Assembly (NCBI GenBank): GCA_005223375.1
Contig: RXOD01005524.1
Span: 1-13,616, forward strand
Length of the DNA: 13,616 nucleotides
Source of the DNA: Amoebophrya sp. AT5.2
Lineage: Eukaryota > Sar > Dinophyceae > Syndiniales > Amoebophryaceae
Direction: 5' to 3'
Below, one piece after another: positions 1 through 7,296 of this stretch (position 1 is its first letter; each line of letters starts with the position of its first letter). The position numbers were made by a program, and so were the translations under genes. The notes under the pieces are model-generated. The model worked only from the letters and a program-made list of their open reading frames with translations, searched no databases and was not told the DNA's origin.

Positions 1-106
1 GTCGTCTTGTATTTTGTGTTGTATTTCGTCTCGTATTCGGTCTCAGTAGCAGCCAAATCAGCTACATGCCAGAAATGCCGCCAAAAATGGGTTTTTCACC
101 CCTCTA

Positions 107-1248
107 ATGCAGGCGGTGGAAAAGATCAAAAAGCGCGTCGCGGCCGCGCAGAGGACGCGCCGGCGGCCGCGGCGGCTGCGGTTGAGCGCGGGAGGGAGCG
201 AGTGGGGAAGTGCGGGGGCACCGGGTGGGAGCAGCCTGCGGGCCTTCATCGCAGGGGCGGCCGACGGGGACGGTGGACGTGGAGCGCGAGCAGGGGCGGG
301 GGACGCGGGCGAGGGAGACGATCCGGGCGGCGAGGGGGAAGGGGACGACTACGACGCTGACGTGCAGCGGAAGCTGGACCGGTTCGCGTCAACGCCAATC
401 GGGATGCAGAGAGTGGCGCCGTGGGACGGCGAGGATGAAGAGGCGGACCAGGGCGCGGATGCCAACAGTAATACTCATAGAACGTCGTGAGCAGTTGTTC
501 TACGGAACATCGTGATCGATCAATTTATTATATTTGCCACAAAAATTTTTGTTTTCGCTCGCCAGGTGGCCCCCCGAGTACGTCGGGCAGCGCGCCAACC
601 GCTACAGCCGACCCTCCGAACATCATCGAGGACGCCTTTTCCGCACCTCCGGCCCCAACCGCGACACTGCCCGCGGCCCCAAGAACAGAAATACTATCCC
701 CGGCCGCGACGGCAGCATTAACCCCGAGCCCAACCGCAATACTGGCCTCCGCTCCGACCGCGATACTACCTTCGGCCCCAACCGCCGCGCCGCTTTCTGC
801 CGCCGCGCCGCGGGTGTCTGTCGAAACGCAGATGCGGACGGGTTCCTCTGCCGCAGTAGCAGCAAGCATGGAGGTGGAGTCGGTGGGCTCGGGCGATAGT
901 TCAGGGGGTGGAAGTGCTCTGTCGAAGGATGGAGGCTCGAAATCTCCGGCCTCCTGCGTCGCGGGTGCGCTTGCCGGGCCCACGGCCGCCTCGTCGCCGA
1001 GTGCGCTCCCGAGCGCACCGTTGATTGATAGCTTTGGTTCGGCGCCGGCGCTAGACGCACCTCCAGCTAACGTTCCGGGTGAAGGAGAAAGTGTGGAATT
1101 GGCTGGGGAATCGACGAAAGGACTCACAAAAGAGGGGCGCGCAGTCTTCGCGGCATTCGAGAGAGCGGCTGACGTGCAGCAGGCGGGTGGAGAGGATGGC
1201 GGGGAGGGTGTGAAAAAGAACTCGAGCGACGCACCGCCTGGAGGTTAG
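107..1248 (+). CDS. Hypothetical Ala/Pro/Ser-rich disordered protein, 3' part of a spliced gene
   Basis: Two exons, 107-467 and 566-1248, join through a 98-bp GT-AG intron into one frame of 347 codons. Exon 1 encodes a basic segment (VEKIKKRV followed by an Arg-rich run), then a Gly/Asp/Glu-rich acidic stretch, then a less repetitive segment containing RKLDRFASTPIGMQRVAPW. Exon 2 is dominated by degenerate 9-10 residue repeats of the type APTAILPS, then Ser/Gly-rich linkers and a final more structured piece (LTKEGRAVFAAFERAADVQ). The ATG at 107 has a poor context (C at -3), and a good splice acceptor (pyrimidine tract, CTAAT, GCAG) ends at 112. The true start is therefore probably in an exon left of the window, with this exon starting at 113. 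The stop lies inside GGAGGTTAGT, itself donor-like, so a further 3' exon cannot be excluded. No known family is recognised; low complexity makes function unassignable. Confidence 0.55.
468..565 (+). other. Predicted 98-bp GT-AG intron in the first gene
   Basis: The donor is GTAATA after codon AAC plus one base; the acceptor is TTCGCTCGCCAG. The interior is AT-rich, with TTTATTATATTTGCC and a T-rich run just before the acceptor, in contrast to the very GC-rich flanks. Removing it restores the codon frame from exon 1 into the long downstream frame (AGT split codon). A second donor, GTGAGC, lies at 487 and would shift exon 2 into another open frame. Confidence 0.55.
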
Positions 1249-1821
1249 TACCAGGCTAATCCTAGGGCGAGCTGCCGCGCGTTGACGGACCACAGACATG
1301 CAGCTGCAAGCATGTCTCGCGAAGAGCCCGTAGTTGGGCGGCATCCGCGAAAAGACGCAGACGCCGGCGCTGCGGGAAGGCGGACACCGAAGGCCTGTGC
1401 GGATGGACGAGGGGTGATCCTGGGCTGCTGCTCGCGGAAGAGGTGGGTGCACGCAGGAGATGTTGCTTGGTGTGCCAGCATTATCTAGTATTAGTGGAGC
1501 TGCAGTGGTCGACGTGAGCGATCGATCTTGCAGGTTTTGCTCTTGAGGTCCGCAAACGAGTTTGGAGCGCATGCGACCACGGCAGCGGGACGATGTGTTG
1601 ACCGCGGATTTACTATATTTTCATGCGTGACCACATCAGCTGCCCTTCTGCAACGCGTGTCTGGCCGAGGATCTTTTCGTGTTCTTTTTGCACCGCGCGT
1701 CCAGCACTTGGCGGTTCACCCTTGTTATACGGTACTGCATCTAAAGAAGAACGCAAACATCTTTCTAGAAGAGCGAACGAAATGAAACCTCCCTGACCCT
1801 CGCTCGAACTAAGACGACACA
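1249..1821 (+). other. Intergenic region, 3' flank of first gene and 5' flank of the F-box-like gene
   Basis: No convincing coding frame lies on either strand; the open frames are short and lack typical composition. A possible splice acceptor (GATCTTGCAG) ends at 1531 and could pair with the donor-like GTTAGT overlapping the stop of the previous gene. The last 60 bases before the ATG at 1822 are A-rich and probably the 5' UTR. No TATA box or poly(A) signal can be assigned with confidence. Confidence 0.5.
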
Positions 1822-3459
1822 ATGGCGGGAAACGTTGATGCGGCAAGCCCGTCTTCGAGCGCGGGTGGGGGCGCTGACTTGGCAGTGCCGGCAGGCAATC
1901 AGGGCACTTCCTCCGCTTTTGCGAAAGTTATGTTCACGGATGTTTTTGATACGGCGCTGCGACCGTTTCTCACGCAGATAGACGTCGCGCGGATGGCACA
2001 AATCAGCACGGAAATGTACGACGCCGCTGTATGTCCTGACGGAAAGCTGAATGCGTGCAGCGTAGAAATCAACGTCCGACGGTGCGACCAGTTTGTTCAT
2101 CTTCAAGATCGCGGGCGCGGCTGGAAGTGGAACACTGAGCAGGCCTTTTTCGTGCGGGAGCTGCCGTGGGGCGCAGTCAATCCGGCGTGCGTCCGGCGAA
2201 TCGTTTGCGACTGCCACGACCACCAGCCACATAAAGAACAGGTCTTTAGCAACGACGTATTCTGGATCACGACGCAGAGTATTGCGTCGCGCAGCAGCAT
2301 CTTTTGTGAAAGTGCCGTCGCCGCCACGATGCAGGCTGTCATGCCCTACTTGCATAGGGAGGTAGAAGAGCTTCGCTGGATGCCGTTGCCCCCCAGCAGC
2401 TGCGAATCCTCTTTGGTGCCGGAGCGGCTTGCGCGATCGCTCTACGGCTTGGAGAAGCTGCAAGTGCTGGAGATTCCAAGCGCAGTTGCGCGTGCGGGTT
2501 TGCTCACGTTCGCGGCATTGAGAAGCAAAGGCCGTCGCGCCAACCTGGGTTTGAGTGATAGCACGGCTGAACCGAACGCAGACGCACAAGAGACCGAAAC
2601 ACGCAACCCTTTCACGTTCAGGCTACGGAGATTGCTGATCTATGGGTCGCTTTCTGTCGCGTCGCTGCATGAGGACGCATTGTTTCACCACTTGCTCGCG
2701 CCACCTGCTGTAAGCTTCTGCGCGCCGCAGGCGCAGACGCTGACAGAGTTGGGTATTGAGTGGCGCGGAGCATCGCCGCCGACAAATTCGCGCGAGCACG
2801 AGCGCGCGGCGACGAGTGAGGCAGAGCTGCAGGCGCTCGGCGCGCTTCTCAAGGTTTTGCCGGGTTTGGAGGCGCTGTGGCTGTACTGTGCGGGCGTCGA
2901 TTTGCTGGGGCATGATGACGTAGTTGAAGCGCTTTCTGGCTCGCTGACAGGCCAATCGGGAGTCGGCGCTTCTCCCGCGATGAGTCGCGCAGTCAACGTG
3001 TACTCACCCTCGGCACGACCGACAATGCCGCAGCCGGTGTTAACCCGCCTCAAGCGCCTCCACCTGGGACCGCTCAAAGTGGGCGATCGGGGGCGGGGCC
3101 CCGTAGTCTCACAACCGCTGTACTCCTTTCTCGCGCATAACCTGCCGCCGTCGCTAGAATCTCTTGAGCTCTGCGGGCTTGTTTTTGCGGAACTGGATAG
3201 GGAGCAGACGGCCGAGATTTGGCGGGGCCTGAAAGTGAAAAGCCTTCTCCCGGAAAAGGTGGTAATGACAGAGCGTCAGCTAGGTGGATTTGAAGGCTTC
3301 TTAACTTGCTCGAGTTCGCTGCCGTTCTCAGACAGCTGTTTGGCGCAGCTCCTGGCGCAACTCGACCGGGCCGAGCCGTACACCTTCCCCTTTCAATATA
3401 GGAGAGAATTTTTCAAGGCGCCGGATGGCTTGCCAAGCCTGCTGCGAATGATACGTTAG
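1822..3459 (+). CDS. F-box-like / leucine-rich repeat protein (putative substrate adaptor)
   Basis: Single uninterrupted frame of 545 codons; the ATG sits in CACAATGG (A at -3, G at +4). Residues 1-36 are a disordered Ala/Ser/Gly leader. Residues about 37-68 (FTDVFDTALRPFLTQIDVAR...) have the spacing of an F-box helix bundle, the part that in F-box proteins contacts Skp1 of an SCF ubiquitin ligase. Irregular leucine-rich stretches follow at about 181-189, 208-219, 267-275, 305-315, 346-357 (LPGLEALWLYCAGV), 406-418 (LTRLKRLHLGPLKV) and 441-454 (LPPSLESLELCGLV), typical of LRR strands separated by long loops. A Cys/His cluster (C123, C129, C131, H132, H134, H137) is seen but matches no zinc-finger spacing I know. 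The F-box call is an inference from pattern, with the usual Pro near its start missing. An LRR-only protein is the alternative. Confidence 0.75.
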   Translation: MAGNVDAASPSSSAGGGADLAVPAGNQGTSSAFAKVMFTDVFDTALRPFLTQIDVARMAQISTEMYDAAVCPDGKLNACSVEINVRRCDQFVHLQDRGRGWKWNTEQAFFVRELPWGAVNPACVRRIVCDCHDHQPHKEQVFSNDVFWITTQSIASRSSIFCESAVAATMQAVMPYLHREVEELRWMPLPPSSCESSLVPERLARSLYGLEKLQVLEIPSAVARAGLLTFAALRSKGRRANLGLSDSTAEPNADAQETETRNPFTFRLRRLLIYGSLSVASLHEDALFHHLLAPPAVSFCAPQAQTLTELGIEWRGASPPTNSREHERAATSEAELQALGALLKVLPGLEALWLYCAGVDLLGHDDVVEALSGSLTGQSGVGASPAMSRAVNVYSPSARPTMPQPVLTRLKRLHLGPLKVGDRGRGPVVSQPLYSFLAHNLPPSLESLELCGLVFAELDREQTAEIWRGLKVKSLLPEKVVMTERQLGGFEGFLTCSSSLPFSDSCLAQLLAQLDRAEPYTFPFQYRREFFKAPDGLPSLLRMIR

Positions 3460-3668
3460 ATGGACGGGTAGCAAAGAAAAGTAGTGAAGGCTGGGACTGA
3501 AGCAAGTTTATTGCCCGTTTCTGAGAGATAGCTGGTCTCAGCAAACCGTGTCTATGGCATTCGGATCAATGATTTTTTTCGCCTGATAGATCGTGTTCGT
3601 TGACTGTCTTTCTGATCCACGTGCCGCGCCGTGTGTTGCTGTTGTTTGACTGCTCTGCTCTCTGACTG
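3460..3668 (+). other. Intergenic, 3' flank of the F-box-like gene
   Basis: No gene seen. The stretch is T-rich toward its right end and leads directly into the first copy of the duplicated module. The last ~45 bases show faint similarity to the right end of module copy 1 (about 5825-5868), which would fit an old unit boundary, but the match is too weak to rely on. Confidence 0.4.
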
Positions 3669-3687
3669 GGGTCGTGCAGGTAAGGCT

Positions 3688-3868
3688 CCTGCACTATGTC
3701 ACGTCCGCGTTCAGTTGAGTGAAATCATGGCCAATGCTGCGTGACATGATGAACGAGTCCAGCAAGGAAGAAATGATCGATGATGACGACTCATTGGGCG
3801 ACGAAAAGCAAGCTCGCGGTGGCGACACAAATCAATCGGTGGAAGTATGTCGTGACATCACTAAATCA
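3688..3868 (+). promoter_or_regulatory. Highly conserved leader block upstream of gene A, copy 1
   Basis: This block matches 5891-6069 far better than the rest of the module. A 58-base stretch from GCGTGACATGATGAACGAG onward differs at a single base. It holds a short upstream frame (3727-3744, Met-Ala-Asn-Ala-Ala-stop) whose counterpart in copy 2 is one codon longer and still in frame. A longer peptide frame (MMNESSKEEMIDD...) is shared at first but is broken by a 2-base length difference, so I do not call it a gene. Promoter or 5' UTR control element is the likely role; this is inference from conservation only. Confidence 0.4.
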
Positions 3869-4236
3869 GGATCAGCGCCGGGATCACACGAGACATCGCT
3901 TGACCGATCCTTTACAATGACATTTTTCGGTGGTTTGCTTGCTACAGATCGTCAAGGCCTACGTATGTAAGTATTTCCAACTCCAAGAGAATCCATTTGT
4001 TCGCACAGCAGCAGCACAGAGTCAGTCACACAGCGTCATCACCAGTCAAACTCGGATTCATCGGACACACTCCTCGACTCTACAACACCCACTACCTCCT
4101 CTCATAGAGACCTCGCATAGCTCACGACTACCACTACTCAAACTCATCGAACGACAAGCCTACGCGTCCTGGACAAGAAGGGTCCTGTCGTGGTCCTCCT
4201 TTCGCAACACGCGGCATTCATCCTGCGCCATCGGGC

Positions 4237-4914
4237 ATGCGGGCTCCTCTCGCTCTTGTGCTGCTCCTCCAGCAGCTGGCAAACCTTGCCGCCGTCGACG
4301 CCGTTCCCGTCCGCTTTAGCGATTTGCCGGCCGGACTGATTGACCGCGGTCTCACCGACGCAGAGTTCTTGGGCCTGGCCACCACCTCGCGCGGCGTGCG
4401 AAGCAACCAGGTGGGCCCAGCCCGCCTCGCAAATTGGAAGGAGGAAGTGGAGTTCCAACGGCGCGCGGCGAGGAGAGAGAGGGTGCGGGGCGTCGTGGAG
4501 ATGTTTAACCAGAACCAGCTCACGTGGGATGACTATTTTCGTTCGAACACAGAAGCGACTGCCATCGGTGGCAACGGGCAGAGTAGACATAGCAACATGT
4601 TACGCGAGCTGTTGCACGATAGCTCGATCATTCAGGCGGCGCTGCGCACGCTGGAGCGGAATGCGGATCCGGGCTCCGAAGGAAGCTGGGACAATGTGGT
4701 GCCGCTGGAGACGCGGCAAAATATCGGCCAACTGACGTACGACGCCCAGCGGGAGCTAGTTCTCTGGGGCCTTCATCGGGGGCTGCTCCACTGGCGGGAC
4801 TACTTTGATCGTCGGACGGACGCAGATGGAAACCAGCGTATCCCGGACTTCATCGCCGAGAATGAGTCTCAGGTGCAACAGCTTGCGCAAGATATGAAAG
4901 ATTGCGGATGGTGA
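4237..4914 (+). CDS. Gene A copy 1: small secreted protein with three internal repeats
   Basis: Frame of 225 codons. Residues 1-22 (MRAPLALVLLLQQLANLAAV) form a clear signal peptide with likely cleavage after VDA, so the product should enter the secretory pathway. The mature part is hydrophilic, has one Cys near the end, and carries three similar units: about 33-50 (GLIDRGLTDAEFLGLATT), 89-107 (MFNQNQLTWDDYFRSNTEA) and 168-186 (GLHRGLLHWRDYFDRRTDA). All share small/polar-Gly-x-Leu-Thr/His, then an acidic-aromatic end, like two short helices around a turn; repeat 1 resembles SHOCT-type motifs. The ATG at 4237 is conserved with copy 2 in identical context. Identity with copy 2 is high and many differences are at third positions, so the frame is real. 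Gene B lies convergently about 430 bp downstream. No known family is recognised; function unknown. Confidence 0.85.
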   Translation: MRAPLALVLLLQQLANLAAVDAVPVRFSDLPAGLIDRGLTDAEFLGLATTSRGVRSNQVGPARLANWKEEVEFQRRAARRERVRGVVEMFNQNQLTWDDYFRSNTEATAIGGNGQSRHSNMLRELLHDSSIIQAALRTLERNADPGSEGSWDNVVPLETRQNIGQLTYDAQRELVLWGLHRGLLHWRDYFDRRTDADGNQRIPDFIAENESQVQQLAQDMKDCGW

Positions 4915-5173
4915 ACGGCGCTGGAGAGAGGGGCGCAGTGCCGTGCCTTCCAAAGTAGGGAGCCACTGTACGTCGGTATTGAGGGGCGGCTTCTTGTGCT
5001 CCTTCTCCGTGCTTGCGCGGTTTCGGGCACTTGTGATCCCCGTCCCCTCCCCCGCCGCTTGTTTAGAGTGGGGCTGCTCCGGCAGATGCCAAGTCTATGG
5101 CTTTCTATGTGTTTGGTGCAGTTGGTTGATGTAACCGCTAAACACCTTACCACTATCGGACAGGGACACAACA

Positions 5174-5393
5174 TTTTTTGAGAACGTCGGCGCTCTTGCG
5201 TTTTCACGTAAAATTGTAGCTTCATTAAGCCTAGCTACATCACAGGCGACAACAACTGCACCTCTACCCCTAAGATGGGTATGGCATTCATTCTTTCAGT
5301 CATTGACTTTTTGAGAACCTAGCCGCTTTTGCGTTTTCACGTCAAACTGTAGCTTCATTAGGCATGATAGCTACGCAGGCGAGAACAACTGCA
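5174..5393 (+). repeat. 133-bp-offset tandem duplication downstream of gene A copy 1
   Basis: Two ~85-base units at about 5174-5260 and 5308-5393 share TTTTTGAGAAC, TTGCGTTTTCACGT, CTGTAGCTTCATTA and CAGGCGA.AACAACTGCA at a constant 133-bp offset. Copy 2 has only one such unit (about 7196-7292). The right-hand unit contains the last codons and stop of gene B copy 1. Confidence 0.8.
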
Positions 5394-5677
5394 TTGGGGT
5401 ATTTTTGTGTCGCGACAGAGTCGCGGACACGCTGAAGCAGCAGATCAAAGAGGCGATACGTGTTATTTTCGATTTCTTTGCAAAGTTTGTTCTGCTTTCC
5501 AAGGGGAGCACTGATCCTATTGCGCAAACACTGGCTGTATTCAAAGCCGTAAGAAGAAAGACGGGAAAGAAGCAACACAAATTTGCTACCCTGACCTTTT
5601 AGAGGTTCGTTTGGAGGACTCACTCCGAATGGATTGAGAGCTGACCTCACGGGCATTTCTGAATCTATTGCAACCAT
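5342..5677 (-). CDS. Gene B copy 1: small conserved protein convergent to gene A, probable two exons
   Basis: Starts at ATG 5677 on the minus strand; a TGA sits just upstream in frame and the ATG is conserved in copy 2. Exon 1 is 5677-5624, intron 5623-5531 (93 bp, donor GTGAGT, acceptor GAATACAGCCAG after a strong pyrimidine tract), exon 2 is 5530-5342, giving 80 residues. Unspliced, the frame also stays open (111 residues), since the intron is a multiple of three. The conserved core is KEIENNTYRLFDLLLQRVRD, probably an amphipathic helix, preceded by CLRNRISAPLGKQ. Compared with copy 2, 8 of 12 differing exon 2 codons are synonymous on this strand, whereas the same changes hit positions 1 and 2 of the plus-strand frame. 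Copies 2 and 3 stop soon after the core; here that stop is lost (TAA to TAC), adding 19 residues. No signal peptide and no family recognised. Confidence 0.6.
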   Translation of the reverse strand: MVAIDSEMPVRSALNPFGVSPPNEPLKGQGSKFVLLLSRLSSYGFEYSQCLRNRISAPLGKQNKLCKEIENNTYRLFDLLLQRVRDSVATQKYPNAVVLACVAIMPNEATV

Positions 5678-5890
5678 ATTAAAACGTCACGCCTGCGGAC
5701 ACGGAACTCCCTAACTGGTTGCGCACTTGCATGGAGCTCACTAACTCGTTAGTCCGGGCAGAAGATCGTTTAATTAGAAGAAAAATAAAACTTTTTTTTG
5801 TACTACCCTGTGTTCCGCGAGGAAGACGGACATGTGCGGACTGTTGGAAGCGAAGTCTGTTCATGGGTGTCGTGAAGGTGAAGCTCGTCG
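5678..5890. promoter_or_regulatory. Putative divergent promoter region between gene B copy 1 and the copy 2 leader
   Basis: This lies between the start of gene B (minus) and the leader of gene A copy 2 (plus). It contains blocks shared by all three modules: GCCTGCGGACACGGAACTCCC (first 20 bases at about 5691-5710), the GGAGCTCACTAACTCGTTAG segment, and the CGCGAGGAAGACGGACATGTG segment with GTTGGAAGCGAAGTCT. Their survival outside coding sequence in copies 2 (about 7585-7735) and 3 (about 10990-11300) makes control elements plausible, but recent duplication alone could explain it. Confidence 0.35.
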
Positions 5891-6069
5891 TGCACTATGT
5901 CACGTCCGCGTTCAGTTGAGTGACATCATGGCCAGTGCAATTGCGTGACATGATGAACGAGTCCAGCAAGGAAGAAATGATCGATGATCACGACTCATTG
6001 AGCGAGAAGGGAAGCAAGCTCGCGGTGGCGAAGCAAATCAATCGGTGGAAGTATGTCGTGAGATCACTA
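5891..6069 (+). promoter_or_regulatory. Highly conserved leader block upstream of gene A, copy 2
   Basis: Counterpart of 3688-3868, starting GTGCACTATGTCACGTCCGC. It contains the short upstream frame at 5928-5948 (Met-Ala-Ser-Ala-Ile-Ala-stop). Around it a long plus-strand frame stays open to 6534 but begins with no ATG and overlaps the start of gene A in another frame. It is broken in copy 1, so it is not called as coding. Confidence 0.4.
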
Positions 6070-6356
6070 AATTTAATGGAGATCAGCGGGATCCGACGAA
6101 GCATCGCTTGCGGCCAGATCCTTCACATTCCAAGAGAACCCATTCGTTCCCATCCCAGCAGCACAGATTCAGGCACACAGCGTCACCACCAGTCAAAGAA
6201 CTCAGACTCATCGGACACACTCCTCCACTCTGCAACGCCTACTACCTCCTATCATATTAGAGACCTCAGTGTCCTGTCGCGGAGGGTTCTCCTCCACCTC
6301 GTCCCGCAACGCGCGGCATCCAACCTCGTCCCGCATACCATCTTGTGCCATCGGGC

Positions 6357-7103
6357 ATGCGGGCTCCTCTCGCTCTTGCGCTGCTCCTTCAGCAGCTGGC
6401 GAGTTTTGCCGCCGTCGACGCCGTTCTCGTCGACCTTTGCCGTCGTTTCCACCGTCGACGCCGTTCCTCGGAGCTCCACGGCGGCGCCGTTCCAGGAACT
6501 TCGTCCAGTGTTAGGGATTTGCCGGCCGGACTGATTGACCGCGGTCTCACCGATGGAGAGTTTTTGCGCCTGGCCACCAGTTCGCGCGGCGTGCGAGACA
6601 ACCAGGTCGATGGAGACCGCCTTTTTCAGCTCCGCAAACTGGCCGACTGGCAGAAGCAAGTGGACCTTGACCGGCGTATGCGGGACGTCGTGCGGATGTT
6701 CCAGCGGCGCCAGCTCACATGGGATGACTATTTTCGTGCGAACACAGAGGCGACTACCGCCGGTGGCAGCGGGCAGAGTAGTAACAACGTGCCACGAGAG
6801 CTGTTGCACTATAAGTCGATCATCCGGGCGGCGCTGTGCACGCTGGAGCGGAATGCGGACGCGGGCTCCGAAAGAAGCTGGGACAATGTTGTGCCGCTGG
6901 AGACGCGGCAAAATATCGTCCAACTGACGTACGATGCCCAGCGGGAGCTCGTTCTGTGGGGCTTTTATCGGGGGCTGCTCCACTGGCGGGACTACTTCGA
7001 GCGTCGGACCGACGCAGATGGAAATCCGCGGATCCCGGCGCTCATTCTGAATGAGTTTCGCGTGCAACAGCTTGCGGAAGATGGAAGAGATTCGGCATTG
7101 TGA
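6357..7103 (+). CDS. Gene A copy 2: small secreted protein with three internal repeats and a basic insertion
   Basis: Frame of 248 codons from ATG 6357, the same start as copy 1 (GGGCATGCGGGC). Signal peptide at residues 1-22 (MRAPLALALLLQQLASFAAV). Compared with copy 1 it has about 24-28 extra residues (about 25-52) directly after the signal peptide, including RRFHRRRR. They arise from a partial duplication of the CCGTCGACGCCGTTC segment (6414-6475). The three repeat units lie at about 57-74 (GLIDRGLTDGEFLRLATS), 114-132 (MFQRRQLTWDDYFRANTEA) and 192-210 (GFYRGLLHWRDYFERRTDA). The C-terminus has diverged most: copy 1 ends in KDCGW, here in RDSAL. The product is predicted to be secreted, with unknown function. 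An intron covering the insertion is conceivable (GTTCTC...GTGTTAG), but the donor is poor and the insertion is in frame. Confidence 0.85.
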   Translation: MRAPLALALLLQQLASFAAVDAVLVDLCRRFHRRRRSSELHGGAVPGTSSSVRDLPAGLIDRGLTDGEFLRLATSSRGVRDNQVDGDRLFQLRKLADWQKQVDLDRRMRDVVRMFQRRQLTWDDYFRANTEATTAGGSGQSSNNVPRELLHYKSIIRAALCTLERNADAGSERSWDNVVPLETRQNIVQLTYDAQRELVLWGFYRGLLHWRDYFERRTDADGNPRIPALILNEFRVQQLAEDGRDSAL

Positions 7104-7296
7104 ATGGCGATGCGCAGTGGCTCGATTTGTTGAAATTGGTTAATGTAGCAACCGTTACAGCAGGATCACCATACAACTATCAGACAGGGATGCCGCATTT
7201 TTTGAGAACGTAAGTAGGCGTTTTCGCGTTTTTACGTAAAATTGTAGCTTGAGCTTCATTAAGCCTAGCGACGCAGGCGACAACAACTGCATTTGC

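Larger units (their letters stand above)
3669..5868 (+). repeat. Tandem module, copy 1 (leader + gene A + convergent gene B)
   Basis: About 2.2 kb aligning in order with 5869-7795. Matching landmarks are TCGTGCAGG/TCGTGAAGG at the left edge, the near-identical leader, the gene A frame, TTTTTTGAGAACG after gene A, the TGTCGCGACAGAGTCGCG block, and the right-hand blocks ACACGGAACTCCC and GTTGGAAGCGAAGTCT. Copy 1 directly abuts copy 2 head-to-tail. It differs from copy 2 by an extra ~60 bp in the leader (about 3917-3980) and an internal 133-bp duplication after gene A. Edges are approximate because the junction sequence has diverged. Confidence 0.85.

Noticed and set aside
528..1127. Minus-strand Ala/Gly/Val-rich frame of 199 codons opposite exon 2 of the first gene
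   Set aside because: Codons are in register with the plus-strand Ala/Pro frame, so Gly/Ala/Val-rich antisense is expected. The plus strand has the splice-supported continuation.
1765..2589. Long minus-strand frame (274 codons) opposite the F-box-like gene
   Set aside because: The plus-strand gene has a good ATG, G/C-biased third positions and LRR structure. The minus frame is Arg/Cys-rich antisense.
3719..3970. Frame containing MMNESSKEEMIDD in the leader of copy 1 and its partner from 5920
   Set aside because: No ATG opens the full frame, and a 2-base length difference makes the two copies diverge right after the shared part. It is treated as a conserved leader, not a gene.
5407..5416. Perfect 10-base palindrome TGTCGCGACA, also in module copy 2
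   Set aside because: It lies inside the conserved coding core of gene B (Ser-Val-Ala-Thr) and is altered in copy 3, so protein coding explains it without an operator.
4911..5420. Possible intron from GTGAAC at the stop of gene A copy 1 to GCGACAG, extending gene A
   Set aside because: The nearest acceptor creates TGA at the junction, the next gives a short unconserved tail, and the donors are not conserved in copy 2.
5405..5602. Plus-strand frame of 65 codons (TLKQQIKEAIRV...) opposite gene B
   Set aside because: It looks protein-like, but it begins without ATG, the same frame stops early in copies 2 and 3, and the differences between copies fall at codon positions 1 and 2. It is the shadow of the minus-strand gene.
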